Shown piece by piece: positions 44,855 through 53,268 of a stretch of 64,000 nt of DNA. The position numbers and the translations under genes were made by a program. Each line of letters begins with the position of its first letter. Positions within the stretch are counted from its first letter, which is position 1. The notes under the pieces were generated by a model. It did no database searches and was not told where the DNA came from. It saw only the letters and a list, made by a program, of their open reading frames with translations. Source of the stretch: Planctomycetota bacterium (GTDB lineage Bacteria > Planctomycetota > UBA1135 > GCA-002686595); contig JAQXEK010000013.1 in assembly GCA_029250885.1 (NCBI GenBank), positions 1-64,000 on the forward strand, in the 5' to 3' direction.

Positions 44855-46042
44855 ATGCTGTTCCAAGCCACCACTGTCCTAGCCTGCCTCGCAGCCTTGG
44901 CTCCATCAACCTACGGTCAGTCTGCGTTTCCGTCGCCCACTCCGGGCATCGACATCGGCACGGCTCTGCCGGGGGGCTTTGAGCCTAGCGGTGCCGCTTG
45001 GCACCAACGACTGCAGTTGCTCTTCGTCATCGACGACAGCGGAAACCTGACCTCCATGGACGCCTCGGGGGCCATCCAGCAGACCTGGCCCATCGGCGGT
45101 GACCTCGAGGGCGTCTGCGTCGCTGACCCCCAGAGCTCATTGGTTTACATCGCGCGAGAACACCCCGATGGCATTATCGAATTTGACCTTTCCAGCGGAA
45201 CAGCTAAGCGACTGTTCAACCTAACTGGGACCCTGGTCGGGCCTAACGACCGTGGCCTCGAGGCGCTCACCTTCGTCCGCGACCCGAGCCATGCCGAGGG
45301 CGGACTCTTCTACGCAGGACTGCAACAAGACGGACGCGTGTACGTCTTCGAGCTTCCCATCGCCAGCAGCACAACGGCGACAAGCAGCACGCTGCAGAGC
45401 GTGCTCTCTCCGGCCCCTGGGTTGGACGACATCTCGGGCCTGACCTGGGACGCTGCCTCGGACCAGCTCTACGCTTGCTACGACAAGCACGACATCATCA
45501 CAGCCTTTAGCCAGGCTGGCGCCACGATCTCCACCTGGGACCTCCCGTCGGACAAGCAAGAGGGGCTCGCCCTTCGCGGATGCCAACTGTTCGTAGCCCA
45601 GGATTCCGGTGAGGTCCTGCGCTACGAGAGCTTCCCCACCTCAGCAGCGTGCGCCACCGCAAATACAAGCGTCACCGCGATTTCCGTTAGCGCAGGTGGC
45701 TCGCAACCCATTCACTTTAACTTCGGGCCCAGCCAGGCCAACAAGACCTACATCATGCTGGGTACGCTGAGCGGAACCCTGCCGGGTGTTGACTTTGGCT
45801 CGATCCACGTACCCCTGCAGCCGGACGGCTACCTCAACTTCACCCTGACCCACACGAACACTCCACTCTTGGCGTCCAGCCTGGGGACCCTAGGTCAGAA
45901 CGGCGAGGGGACCGCGACCATCAACCTGCCCCCAGGCCTGGGCCCGAGCTTTGTCGGCCTGAAGTTCTATCACGCCATAATCGCGCTGACGGCAACCGTC
46001 CAGGCCGCTAGCAACCCGATCCCGCTCACCCTAGTTCCCTAG
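44855..46042 (+). CDS. Secreted SdiA-regulated-like beta-propeller protein
   Basis: The 395-residue protein has a signal peptide (LFQATTVLACLAALAPSTYG). Residues about 35-265 contain repeated beta-propeller-like strands with GGFEPSGAAWHQRLQLLFVI, GGDLEGVCVADPQSSLVYIA, NDRGLEALTFV and DISGLTWDAASDQLYACYDK; these fit the SdiA-regulated/esterase-like propeller group. Residues about 280-395 are a separate beta-rich tail ending in LVP, similar in style to the tail of the CotH-family protein next door (shared G-L-x-F-Y near the end). Function is unknown; a cell-surface or secreted role is inferred. Confidence 0.7.
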   Translation: MLFQATTVLACLAALAPSTYGQSAFPSPTPGIDIGTALPGGFEPSGAAWHQRLQLLFVIDDSGNLTSMDASGAIQQTWPIGGDLEGVCVADPQSSLVYIAREHPDGIIEFDLSSGTAKRLFNLTGTLVGPNDRGLEALTFVRDPSHAEGGLFYAGLQQDGRVYVFELPIASSTTATSSTLQSVLSPAPGLDDISGLTWDAASDQLYACYDKHDIITAFSQAGATISTWDLPSDKQEGLALRGCQLFVAQDSGEVLRYESFPTSAACATANTSVTAISVSAGGSQPIHFNFGPSQANKTYIMLGTLSGTLPGVDFGSIHVPLQPDGYLNFTLTHTNTPLLASSLGTLGQNGEGTATINLPPGLGPSFVGLKFYHAIIALTATVQAASNPIPLTLVP

Positions 46043-46089
46043 GCCGACGCAACGACAAGTAGCCTGGCCTGAATAGGGCAAAAAGGAAG

Positions 46090-46124
46090 TGGCCTGTCCC
46101 TCGGTTTTCCGGGAGAGCAGGCCA
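46090..46124. terminator. Hairpin between convergent genes
   Basis: TGGCCTG (46090-46096) pairs with CAGGCCA (46118-46124), and TCCC/GGGA pair further in around a TTTT-containing loop. It separates the convergent propeller gene and multi-span membrane protein gene and is followed by TCTTT on the plus strand. Confidence 0.6.
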
Positions 46125-46163
46125 TCTTTGGTTGCGGACGGTCCGTTGGACCGAGTCCCCGAA

Positions 46164-47273
46164 CTAGATCGAGACTTCGAAGTCGAGCTCTTCGTCGCCG
46201 ACCTTGTAGCGCGGTCCACCGGGGCCACCGATCGAGTCATCCCACGGGTCGTCGACGCCGTAGGGCTCGACCACTTCACGGGTGACCTGGACGGCGCAGT
46301 GGTAGCGCGCTGCGCGAGTCACGGTGCGCCAGAGGATGACTAGGATCCCAAGGCCGAACAGAATGGCCACGCTGCCCTTGCCGGAGTTCTCGTCGATAGA
46401 GTGGTTCAGGCTGGCGGACAAGTTTCCTAGGCCAACGGCGACAATCACTTCGCAAGCTAGAATACCGAGGAAGGGGCGGAAGGCGGTGATTGGCCGCGTC
46501 AGCAGGGTAAAGGCCGTGCAGATTCCAGCCCAAACCACCGAGCGTGAACCTAGGTACGCCATGCGCGTTCGGGCGTAGTCCGCCCAGGTCATGACAAGTC
46601 CAAACCAGAGCAAGAACGCGGCGTCCAGGGTCCAGGTCAACCGCCGCGCCGTCGCTTCGGAGTCCAGGTTCTCCAGGTTGCCGTCCTTGACGTTAAAGAG
46701 GCGCTCTAACATGTCTGCGCCGAAGTACTCCTGGTAGATCACAAAGTGACCTAGACCGAGCATCAACAGCACCAGAAGCGAAAGACGGAAGAAGCGCAGG
46801 AAGTAGCGTGACCCGCCGTGGAAGAAGCGGTGCACGGAGTGTCCCGCGGTCCGCTCGAGGAAGACCTGCAGCCAACCGCCCGCGGTGAAGACACCGGCTA
46901 ACATCACCAAGAAAGCGATCACCGAAGCTGCCACGCCGCTCTGCTCACGTAGGGCGCTTAGGATCTCCCTGTGGTCATACCGAAATGTCGCGTCGAGGGA
47001 CGTCATCTGGCTGCCGGGCGCGTAGTGCCCCCCGATCGATCCTCCGAACCAGGTCAGCCAAGGTAAGGCGACCAGCAGGGCCAGAGCGATCGGGATGGCC
47101 GCTGTTAGCAGCCAAAGCGGAGGGCGGCCCAGGGTCACTCGCAGGGCCGTGAGGAAGGTCCAATCGGCCTGTTCGGGCTCGGGGTCCAGACCGCTGAGGT
47201 CGTAGCCTGGAGGCAGGTAGGTGGACATGGGCGTCTCCTGGACGTCGCCGGTCTCTTCGTTTTGTTGTTCCAT
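46164..47273 (-). CDS. Multi-span membrane protein of unknown function
   Basis: The 369-residue protein has about six to seven predicted membrane helices, for example LWLLTAAIPIALALLVALPW, ASVIAFLVMLAGVFTAGGWL, LRFFRLSLLVLLMLGLGHFV and PFLGILACEVIVAVGLGNL. The N-terminus is acidic and Pro-rich; the C-terminus ends in an acidic soluble tail. No family was recognised; it broadly resembles DUF-type integral membrane proteins. It starts two bases after the M1 peptidase stop, so the two are almost certainly cotranscribed and coupled. Confidence 0.75.
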   Translation of the reverse strand: MEQQNEETGDVQETPMSTYLPPGYDLSGLDPEPEQADWTFLTALRVTLGRPPLWLLTAAIPIALALLVALPWLTWFGGSIGGHYAPGSQMTSLDATFRYDHREILSALREQSGVAASVIAFLVMLAGVFTAGGWLQVFLERTAGHSVHRFFHGGSRYFLRFFRLSLLVLLMLGLGHFVIYQEYFGADMLERLFNVKDGNLENLDSEATARRLTWTLDAAFLLWFGLVMTWADYARTRMAYLGSRSVVWAGICTAFTLLTRPITAFRPFLGILACEVIVAVGLGNLSASLNHSIDENSGKGSVAILFGLGILVILWRTVTRAARYHCAVQVTREVVEPYGVDDPWDDSIGGPGGPRYKVGDEELDFEVSI

Positions 47274-47275
47274 GA

Positions 47276-49636
47276 CTAACCTCCGATTCCCATTTGCCAG
47301 TGGAAGGAGTGGACGAAGCGTCCGAAGACGCGCTCGCTCCAACGGAGAGGTGCAACCTCGTCCTTCTCCTTGAACCACGAGTTGTTCGACATGTCCCCGT
47401 CGAGGTACCACTTCCGATCCGGGTCCAACTCGACCGAGATGACCTTGGCGGTCTCTTCAAAGCGCAGCTCGATCCAATTCTTCTCGGCCTGCTCTTCACG
47501 GGTCCAAACCACATTCTCCACCTTGTCTCCTTCGAAGGTCACGCGGATGTCGAGGGGCAGGCTCAGGGTGCCTTCTCGCTTGATCATGATCTTCGCACGG
47601 TGGCCAACGACCTCTTCCCGAGGCTCCTCAGGCTCAGACCAGATGCCGCTCTGGTCTTCGTACTCGCCGCGGGGTTGCTCTAGTGCTTTCGAGCTGACGC
47701 TAACGCTCCAGTCCACCGTTCCGGTTCCCCGGAACAGCTCCTCGAAGTACCAATTCATGTCGACACCCGCCCCATCGTTAAAAGTCGCGAAGAAGTCATC
47801 CGGAGTCGGGTGCTTGTAACGCCAGGTCTCGGCGTAGTGGCGCATGCCGCGCAAGAAGACGTCCCGGTTCACGAGGCCCTCCAGGGAGCGCAGGATCACC
47901 GCGGGTCGCGGGTAACTGTTCGTTCGATAGCTTGCGCTGTTCGCGTACTCCCAGACTGGCGTGTCCACCTTGTCGACCCAGGCATCACGCAGGTAACCCG
48001 AGCGGTCACCCCACCGAGGATCAGTCTCTTCTGGTGCAAGCCCCATCAGCGGCTGCTCGCGCCACCAGTCCACCAAGCCGGACTTCCCCATCGGTGAAAT
48101 CGACTTATTCTTGAGGTACGGGACGAAGCCCGGAACTTCAAGGCGCCGACCCGAGAGTGCCTGCAGCACGCTGCCTCCGCCATGCAGGGGTGCCATCGGC
48201 TTGCCGTAGACCGCGACCTTGGAATACCAGGTTGCGGAACGCTGAGGGCCGTAGTGGCGCCACAGAACTTCGGAGTCGGTGTAGGAGTTAAAGCCCTCGT
48301 CCATCCAAGCGTTTTCGGGCTCGTTGTTGCCGACTAGGCCGTACCAGAACTGGTGTCCGCACTCATGCACGGTCACGGACTCGGGGCGATGCATATCCGG
48401 CTCGGTGCCCAAGGACGTACCGCAGGTGAACAGAGTCGGGTACTCCATACCGCCGGCCGCGCCGCCGCCCCAGGCAGGGTCGACCACGGTCACGTGCTCG
48501 TAGGGATACTCGCCGAACCACAGTCCGTAGAAGAACAGCCCCGCTGCCGTGGCCTCGAAGTGCCGCTCGGCCTGATCGACGCGCTCGGGTTGAATCATCA
48601 CCGTGACCCGCACAGGGCGCAGCTCGATGTCCTTATCCGAGCCCAATGCGCCCTGGACGAACTCGACTTCGCCGGGATACCGCTGCTTCCATTCCGAGTA
48701 CTGGAAGGTGAACTCCTTGGGCACGAACTTTGGGTCTGCGGTCCAGGTAAAGTCGTGGACGCGCGGAACCCGGCCGGTGCGGTCCGCTTTCTCGAGATCC
48801 TCATCCGAGGGCGCCTTGAACGTAGCGCGATAGCGGTCGTCGCCAGTCAATCGCCCCAAGGTCATGACGCCGGACGCGTTAACCTTGCCCTCATACCGTG
48901 CTGGCAGGTCCAGGGTCACGTCGTAGGTGCCGTAGTCGCTGAAGAACTCCGTGTTCAGGTGGAACTGGTGGCAGTTCCATCCCTTGCCCTCTTGGTAGAC
49001 GCCCAGCTTGGGGAACCAGTGCGCCGCCAGGATAAAGTCATCCTTGTAGCCCGTGCGCCTGCGTACGCGGGGCAGTTGGCTCTCCCACTCCACCTGGACC
49101 GTGACCGATCCGCCCGCGGGAACAGGCTCGGGTAGGGTGACGGAGAAGACCGTGCGGTCGGCCTCGTTGCCATCGTCGGGGGCCTCCCACTGCATCGAAT
49201 CGAAGATCTCGACGTTGCGGGACGGGTCAACATTGTTAATTACGGTAATGCGACGGATGCGCATCCAGCCCCAGCCGTCCTTTGCCTTGACGCCCCGCAG
49301 GCGCCCCTCGCCCTCGGTCAGGTGGGTGGATTCGGTGTTCGCGAAGGCGTTGAGGTAGGTGTGGAACCAGAGGTCCGGGACGCTGTCGGCGCTCCCGTTG
49401 TGCCATTCGATAGTCTCATTCGCGGACAACATGTGCCCTTCCACGTTGAGGCTCGCGTTGATCTTGTAGTGGACCCTGTTCTCTGCGGCCGCGGGAGCGG
49501 CAAGCTCGGAGGGCGCATCCTCCAAAACCGAGGGAGAAAGCCCTTCCGGGGTCGGAATTTCCGCTGCGGCCCATGAGCCGAGCAGCAAAACGCCGATAAG
49601 TGAACCGCGCCCCCATGGGGTCAAGCGGGACGACAT
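47276..49636 (-). CDS. Exported M1 family metallopeptidase
   Basis: The 786-residue protein has a signal segment (GSLIGVLLLGSWAAA) and the M1 zinc site HECGH (His424, Glu425, His428) followed 19 residues later by the third ligand Glu447 in MDEGF. Around it are TVHECGHQFWYGLVGNNEPE and MEYPTLFTC, although the GxMEN motif of aminopeptidase N is here AGGMEYPT, so exopeptidase binding of a free N-terminus may differ. Residues 60-330 form the N-terminal beta-saddle. ATG at 49636 is chosen over one 42 bases earlier because it starts the signal peptide. The multi-span partner gene follows. Confidence 0.87.
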   Translation of the reverse strand: MSSRLTPWGRGSLIGVLLLGSWAAAEIPTPEGLSPSVLEDAPSELAAPAAAENRVHYKINASLNVEGHMLSANETIEWHNGSADSVPDLWFHTYLNAFANTESTHLTEGEGRLRGVKAKDGWGWMRIRRITVINNVDPSRNVEIFDSMQWEAPDDGNEADRTVFSVTLPEPVPAGGSVTVQVEWESQLPRVRRRTGYKDDFILAAHWFPKLGVYQEGKGWNCHQFHLNTEFFSDYGTYDVTLDLPARYEGKVNASGVMTLGRLTGDDRYRATFKAPSDEDLEKADRTGRVPRVHDFTWTADPKFVPKEFTFQYSEWKQRYPGEVEFVQGALGSDKDIELRPVRVTVMIQPERVDQAERHFEATAAGLFFYGLWFGEYPYEHVTVVDPAWGGGAAGGMEYPTLFTCGTSLGTEPDMHRPESVTVHECGHQFWYGLVGNNEPENAWMDEGFNSYTDSEVLWRHYGPQRSATWYSKVAVYGKPMAPLHGGGSVLQALSGRRLEVPGFVPYLKNKSISPMGKSGLVDWWREQPLMGLAPEETDPRWGDRSGYLRDAWVDKVDTPVWEYANSASYRTNSYPRPAVILRSLEGLVNRDVFLRGMRHYAETWRYKHPTPDDFFATFNDGAGVDMNWYFEELFRGTGTVDWSVSVSSKALEQPRGEYEDQSGIWSEPEEPREEVVGHRAKIMIKREGTLSLPLDIRVTFEGDKVENVVWTREEQAEKNWIELRFEETAKVISVELDPDRKWYLDGDMSNNSWFKEKDEVAPLRWSERVFGRFVHSFHWQMGIGG

Positions 49637-49732
49637 GGAACGTAATCTGTTATTTGACAATGGTTTACGCCTCTCCAAGGGCTCCTGGGGCCGAAGCGGC
49701 TCAGGTTCTCTACGATTCTAGGCAAAAACCCC

Positions 49733-49759
49733 TAAGGTCAGCACCCGACGTTCCGATAA
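49733..49759 (+). promoter_or_regulatory. Sigma-28 (FliA) promoter
   Basis: TAAG (49733-49736), a 15-base spacer and TCCGATAA (49752-49759) match the FliA consensus TAAA-15-GCCGATAA with one mismatch in each element and exact spacing. It lies 63 bases before the flgM-like start, in the correct direction. It supports late-class, FliA-dependent expression. Confidence 0.7.
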
Positions 49760-49822
49760 AGGGAACAGCGAAAATCCTTCCACACACTGTAGACACGCAT
49801 CTACCTGAAGGTCACTCAAACC

Positions 49823-50173
49823 ATGAACATCAACCAAGACCCACTTAAGCGTCCCGATGCCCAGCGCACGCCCTCCGCGGCCGAGCGCGCATCGATGGAA
49901 GTAACCCGCCGGCACGTCCAGCAGGCCAACAACGAGGGACGCAGAGTCGTCGCTGAGAGCGCTGAGCGAGTCAAGGCCCAATCTCGGTCCAGGGAAGACA
50001 GCATTGAAATCTCGGTACGCTCTCGCCGAGCCGAACAGGCCGACGAAGCCAAGTCCGACCACCAGCTCCGCATCGAGCAGTTCCGCAAGGAGCACAAGGC
50101 CGGGACCCTCGCATCGCCCGAGCGAGTCCGCCGCGCCGCGGAATCGATGCTGCAGCGCAGCGACAAACGCTAG
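49823..50173 (+). CDS. flgM: FlgM-like anti-sigma-28 factor
   Basis: The 116-residue, highly charged protein has no hydrophobic segment. Its middle holds REDSIEISVRSRRAEQAD, like the D-x-V/I-x-I/L-S-x-x-A block before the FlgM sigma-binding helices, and its end, LRIEQFRKEHKAGTLASPER then VRRAAESML, fits the FlgM C-terminal helices (R-x-x-x-I/F-x-x-x-G-x-y). FlgM holds FliA inactive until exported. The sequence match is weak; the sigma-28 promoter and the nearby fliA gene are the stronger support. A perfect hairpin follows. Confidence 0.6.
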   Translation: MNINQDPLKRPDAQRTPSAAERASMEVTRRHVQQANNEGRRVVAESAERVKAQSRSREDSIEISVRSRRAEQADEAKSDHQLRIEQFRKEHKAGTLASPERVRRAAESMLQRSDKR

Positions 50174-50195
50174 AGCAGCCAGCCCAACTACGGAT

Positions 50196-50231
50196 ACGGG
50201 GGCGACACCGCTGATGCGGTGTCGCCCCCGT
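50196..50231 (+). terminator. Perfect 16-bp terminator hairpin
   Basis: Sixteen perfectly paired bases (50196-50211 with 50216-50231) enclose a TGAT loop 22 bases after the flgM-like stop. The stem is very GC-rich, but only TTGCGTTT follows, so termination is likely but not of the classic U-run form. Confidence 0.65.
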
Positions 50232-50359
50232 TGCGTTTCCCAGAAATCTAGGGGAGGCGCGGAACGTCCTAGGGATCGCCCACAAGCGTGGACTCGGTCG
50301 GGCCAGGCGCCAGCAGGGTGGATGAAGAGCTCCGAGCTCGCCCTACCCAAATGCATAGA

Positions 50360-50395
50360 GGCTGGGCACTGGGATTTGATTCCCTGTGCCCAGCC
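50360..50395 (-). terminator. Terminator of the flagellar lipoprotein operon
   Basis: A near-perfect 15-bp stem (GGCTGGGCACTGGGA with TCCCTGTGCCCAGCC, one mismatch) with a 6-base loop lies 28 bases past the lipoprotein stop on the minus strand. It probably ends the transcript coming from fliA. Confidence 0.6.
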
Positions 50396-50422
50396 CCTGG
50401 AGTAGAACGGTAGAGCTGCGCT

Positions 50423-51067
50423 CTACAGCTTGGGCTTAGGTTCGAGGTCCTGGGCGATTTGCCAGGCTGCGAAGCGAGAGAACTGGCTTGGGGACAGAAG
50501 CGAAACCGTCCAGCTGTCGTCGGCGATGGGTTTACCGTTTCCGTAGAAGGCCTCGAGCCCGTTCACGACCTCGACGTTGTCGCCAAGTAGGTTCACTCCA
50601 CCGTTCCAGATGGCCATCCCGGTCTCCGACGAAACCAGGTCCACCTGTAGGCTCAGCCTTTGCGGCGGAAAGACCTGACGGTTGATTGCGGTCGCCACGA
50701 GCATTCCGTCCAGGCGGAAGCGCTTGGAAATCCCGATCACGGCATCCGGCGTGTAGACGCCCTTCATGTGCGGCTCGTTTAGGGTGATTTCAGCCAAGTC
50801 TTGGCTGTTCAGCATCACGATCTCCATGCGGGTTGCGCTCGCGAACTCGGTGAAGAGGATCTCCTGGAGTTCGACCGAGTCGGCCTCGGAGAGTCCTTGG
50901 CCCGCAACGGGGAGGATCCCTACGCGGCCAATCCGGTATGTGTCAAAGTCGCTTGCTCGTTGAAACGATGCGAGCTGTGCCTGCGGAAGGTCACGTGGAC
51001 GCTCGATGGTCTGGCAACCCACGAGTCCGGCCAAGCCAAGGGCTAGCGCGATCTTAAGGATACCCAC
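50423..51067 (-). CDS. Lipoprotein of CsgG/FlgO-like type in flagellar region
   Basis: The product begins MGILKIALALGLAGLVGCQT, a clear lipobox with lipidation at Cys18. The mature part resembles FlgO/CsgG/TolB-N-like outer-membrane lipoproteins: YRIGRVGILPVAG followed by ELQEILFTEFASATRMEIV, LDGMLVATAI and DLVSSETGMAIWNGGVNL. Such proteins form or stabilise outer-membrane rings in some flagella. The start is GTG at 51067, overlapping the previous stop by one base (TAGTG), so it is translated after the coiled-coil lipoprotein. Family assignment is by style only. Confidence 0.65.
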   Translation of the reverse strand: MGILKIALALGLAGLVGCQTIERPRDLPQAQLASFQRASDFDTYRIGRVGILPVAGQGLSEADSVELQEILFTEFASATRMEIVMLNSQDLAEITLNEPHMKGVYTPDAVIGISKRFRLDGMLVATAINRQVFPPQRLSLQVDLVSSETGMAIWNGGVNLLGDNVEVVNGLEAFYGNGKPIADDSWTVSLLSPSQFSRFAAWQIAQDLEPKPKL

Positions 51068-51765
51068 TACTGACCCGGCCCCATCGTGATGGCCGTACCA
51101 ACCTGCGAGGGCTTGTCGCCGGTGTTGCTAACCTCGGACCTCTCCAGCCGATCCTGGAGCAGCAGCTTCTCGGATTCGAGTCGGCGAATCTGGGCAGTTA
51201 CGAGGCGCGCCTCGAGGTCCTTGTGATCCAGTTCCAGCTTAGTGATTTCAGCCTTGAGGGCCGCGATCTCTTGGGCGTCGACGGCGGCAACGGCCTGGGC
51301 TGTCTCCAGGTCGCGGGACAGGGTGTCCACTTTATCGCGCTCAAACATCAGAGAGCCCTGCAGGGCTTCTTTGTCCGCGATGGCGTCGGCGTACCACTCG
51401 ACCAGGTTGCCGCGCGTGGAGTTGTCGCTCTCGAGTTCGTGCAGCGCGGCTACGTTTTCACCCACGGGCTCGCCATCCCAACCATAGGCGAGATTCGCTG
51501 CGGGCATGCTTGGGTTGGACGTGGTACCGGCCACGGAAACATCGCCCCAGTCGTCTTGATTGGAGGGCACATCGGTACCGACGACATTTGGGCCTTGGCC
51601 GATGCCGGTAGCCGCTGGACTTTCAGCCCCTTCGGTTTCCGAAGCGACCTGGATCTCTGCGGCCTGCAGCATGGCGGGTTCCGAGTCCAAGGGCCTGCGG
51701 CCAACATAGTAGGGACTGCAAGAGGCCGTGGCGAAAAGGGCGACAATTAGGATGGGGTACTTCAT
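51067..51765 (-). CDS. Coiled-coil lipoprotein
   Basis: The 232-residue protein starts MKYPILIVALFATASC, a lipobox with Cys16. A low-complexity middle rich in Gly, Ser, Asp and Pro (residues 30-100) is followed by a coiled coil of about 90 residues (ERDKVDTLSRDLETAQAVAA onwards, rich in Glu/Lys/Ala/Leu). It has no catalytic motif. It lies between the small unknown genes and the FlgO-like lipoprotein gene, in the same transcript direction as fliA. A structural role in the cell envelope near the flagellum is only inferred. Confidence 0.65.
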   Translation of the reverse strand: MKYPILIVALFATASCSPYYVGRRPLDSEPAMLQAAEIQVASETEGAESPAATGIGQGPNVVGTDVPSNQDDWGDVSVAGTTSNPSMPAANLAYGWDGEPVGENVAALHELESDNSTRGNLVEWYADAIADKEALQGSLMFERDKVDTLSRDLETAQAVAAVDAQEIAALKAEITKLELDHKDLEARLVTAQIRRLESEKLLLQDRLERSEVSNTGDKPSQVGTAITMGPGQ

Positions 51766-51770
51766 GGGAT

Positions 51771-51992
51771 CTATTTCTCTTCGAAGTCAAGTTCGACCAC
51801 GTGGACTTCGCCACAGGAGCAGGTCACCTCGACCGCTTTTGCGACGCCACCGATTTCAATCAAGCGTGCGGACTTGGGGACCGCGCGGGCGCGCTTGACG
51901 CCAGATGTTGCACTTCCCTGGTCGGAGAAGTTGTTGACCTCGTGGCCTTCCAGTTGGACTTGTGCGGATTTAATAATGGATCGCATGGACAT
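51771..51992 (-). CDS. Unknown 73-residue protein with CSC motif
   Basis: The protein is MSMRSIIKSAQVQLEGHEVN followed by a Ser/Gly-rich stretch, then a compact tail VEVTCSCGEVHVVELDFEEK with a CSC pair and acidic end. One metal or disulfide could involve the two Cys. It has no signal or membrane helix. It sits six bases before the coiled-coil lipoprotein gene and after the 85-residue gene, so probably in the same transcript as fliA. No family was recognised. Confidence 0.5.
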   Translation of the reverse strand: MSMRSIIKSAQVQLEGHEVNNFSDQGSATSGVKRARAVPKSARLIEIGGVAKAVEVTCSCGEVHVVELDFEEK

Positions 51993-52020
51993 GGCAGTTG
52001 GGATCGGAATGTGGAGTGAT

Positions 52021-52278
52021 CTAAGCGGTCAGGTCGAGGCCGCCGCCGGCCTCTTCGTCGGTGCGGTATCCGACTGGGCGGGTTCCACCGTGGGAGATAC
52101 CGTGGGCGTGTTTCTGGTCGTCAGGTTCTTTGGATGCGGAGTCGTTGCCGTGGGACCGATGCTCCATCTCCTCGGCAAAGTCGAGCTGCTCTTCGCGCTC
52201 ACGGTCCTTCTTGGGGGTTACCCGGTCGGGACTCGAGATCGCTTTACCAGTCGTTATGCGTGAAATGCCATCGGCCAT
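52021..52278 (-). CDS. Unknown 85-residue polar protein downstream of fliA
   Basis: The product is highly charged and His/Gly-rich, with KKDREREEQLDFAEEMEHRS and SKEPDDQKHAHGISHGG; it is probably disordered. It starts 18 bases after fliA stops, with GGAGGATTT upstream as a good ribosome binding site. No family was recognised. A role as a small regulator or chaperone of the flagellar system is possible but not supported by sequence. Confidence 0.5.
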   Translation of the reverse strand: MADGISRITTGKAISSPDRVTPKKDREREEQLDFAEEMEHRSHGNDSASKEPDDQKHAHGISHGGTRPVGYRTDEEAGGGLDLTA

Positions 52279-52296
52279 AGGTCAAATCCTCCCTTC

Positions 52297-53013
52297 TCAG
52301 TCCTGCCCTTCCATATATGTGTTGAGCCGATACAGAGCACGGCTGTGAATTTGGCTGACTCGAGATTCCGTGACCTCAAGGATGTCAGCGATATCCTTCA
52401 GCAGAAGGTCCTCTGCGTAATAGAGAGTAATCACGGACTGCTCGCGCTCCGGTAGCGATTGGATCGCGCGGGTCAAGAATTCGCGGGTCTCATCCCACTC
52501 TGCAGAGGACTCGGGGCTCTCGCAGCGCGGGTCTTCAACCAGACTGCCGAGGGTCTCCGAGGGGCCATCGTCGAGGGATGTGCGCATCGCAGCGCGGGCG
52601 CTCTGGAGGATCGTGTCGACTTCCTCCTCATCAATGTCCATCCCCTTTGAGATTTCCTCGGGGGTGGGTGGTCTTAGTTCGGCTTGTTCGAACGCCTGGA
52701 CGAAGCGGTCCAGGTCCTTGAGACGATCGCGACGGCCGCGGGGCAGGAAGTCCATGCGGCGCAGCTCGTCGAGAACGGCACCGCGAATGCGCGGATAGGC
52801 GAAGGTCGAGAACTTCAACCCGCGTCCGACGTCGAATGAGTCCGCGGCGCCGATCAAGCCGATCATCGCATAGCCTTCGAGGTCTTCACGATCTGACCCG
52901 CCGGGGATATCCACGAACAACTGGTTAACGATGTGGTGCAGAAGAGGCATATGGTCAACGATCAGCTGATCGCGGGCCTCGGCAGACATCGCGCTAATGT
53001 GCAGGCTGCTCAT
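52297..53013 (-). CDS. fliA: Flagellar sigma-28 factor FliA
   Basis: FliA directs RNA polymerase to late flagellar genes. The 238-residue protein has region 2 (HMPLLHHIVNQLFVDIPGGS, DREDLEGYAMIGLIGAADSF, KFSTFAYPRIRGAVLDELRR), region 3 (RPPTPEEISKGMDIDEEEVD) and region 4 (LPEREQSVITLYYAEDLLLK, ADILEVTESRVSQIHSRAL), the latter typical of sigma-28. It overlaps the upstream small gene by four bases. The flgM-like gene near 50 kb is its probable inhibitor, and promoters in the window match its consensus. Confidence 0.95.
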   Translation of the reverse strand: MSSLHISAMSAEARDQLIVDHMPLLHHIVNQLFVDIPGGSDREDLEGYAMIGLIGAADSFDVGRGLKFSTFAYPRIRGAVLDELRRMDFLPRGRRDRLKDLDRFVQAFEQAELRPPTPEEISKGMDIDEEEVDTILQSARAAMRTSLDDGPSETLGSLVEDPRCESPESSAEWDETREFLTRAIQSLPEREQSVITLYYAEDLLLKDIADILEVTESRVSQIHSRALYRLNTYMEGQD

Positions 53014-53261
53014 TCTCCATCCTCCGTGTTCGCCTGGGCCTTGACCTGAACGTTGGGCGCTAACTTGGGCGAAGTTGCGGTCATCAGCGCTGAAGCAACT
53101 TTCGCCAACAGCAGCAGTCCAAAATACGCACCCGCTCCGCGCATGGCGGCGATATTGACCGGGGCGTCATTCCACAGCGAGACCAGTGCGCCACCTGCGC
53201 CAGCAAGGGCGGCTAGGTGGCGAGTTAGATCTTGCCAGGCTGTTTGTACTGAGAATTCCAC
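53010..53261 (-). CDS. Small membrane protein upstream of fliA
   Basis: The 83-residue protein has one or two hydrophobic stretches (LAALAGAGGALVSLW and YFGLLLLAKVASALMTA) and a charged tail. It begins with GTG at 53261, very close to a FliA-like promoter, so a downstream start is possible. Its stop overlaps the fliA start by four bases, suggesting coupled translation. No family was recognised; similar small membrane ORFs sit before fliA in some flagellar loci. Confidence 0.55.
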   Translation of the reverse strand: MEFSVQTAWQDLTRHLAALAGAGGALVSLWNDAPVNIAAMRGAGAYFGLLLLAKVASALMTATSPKLAPNVQVKAQANTEDGE

Positions 53262-53268
53262 GTAGCTT

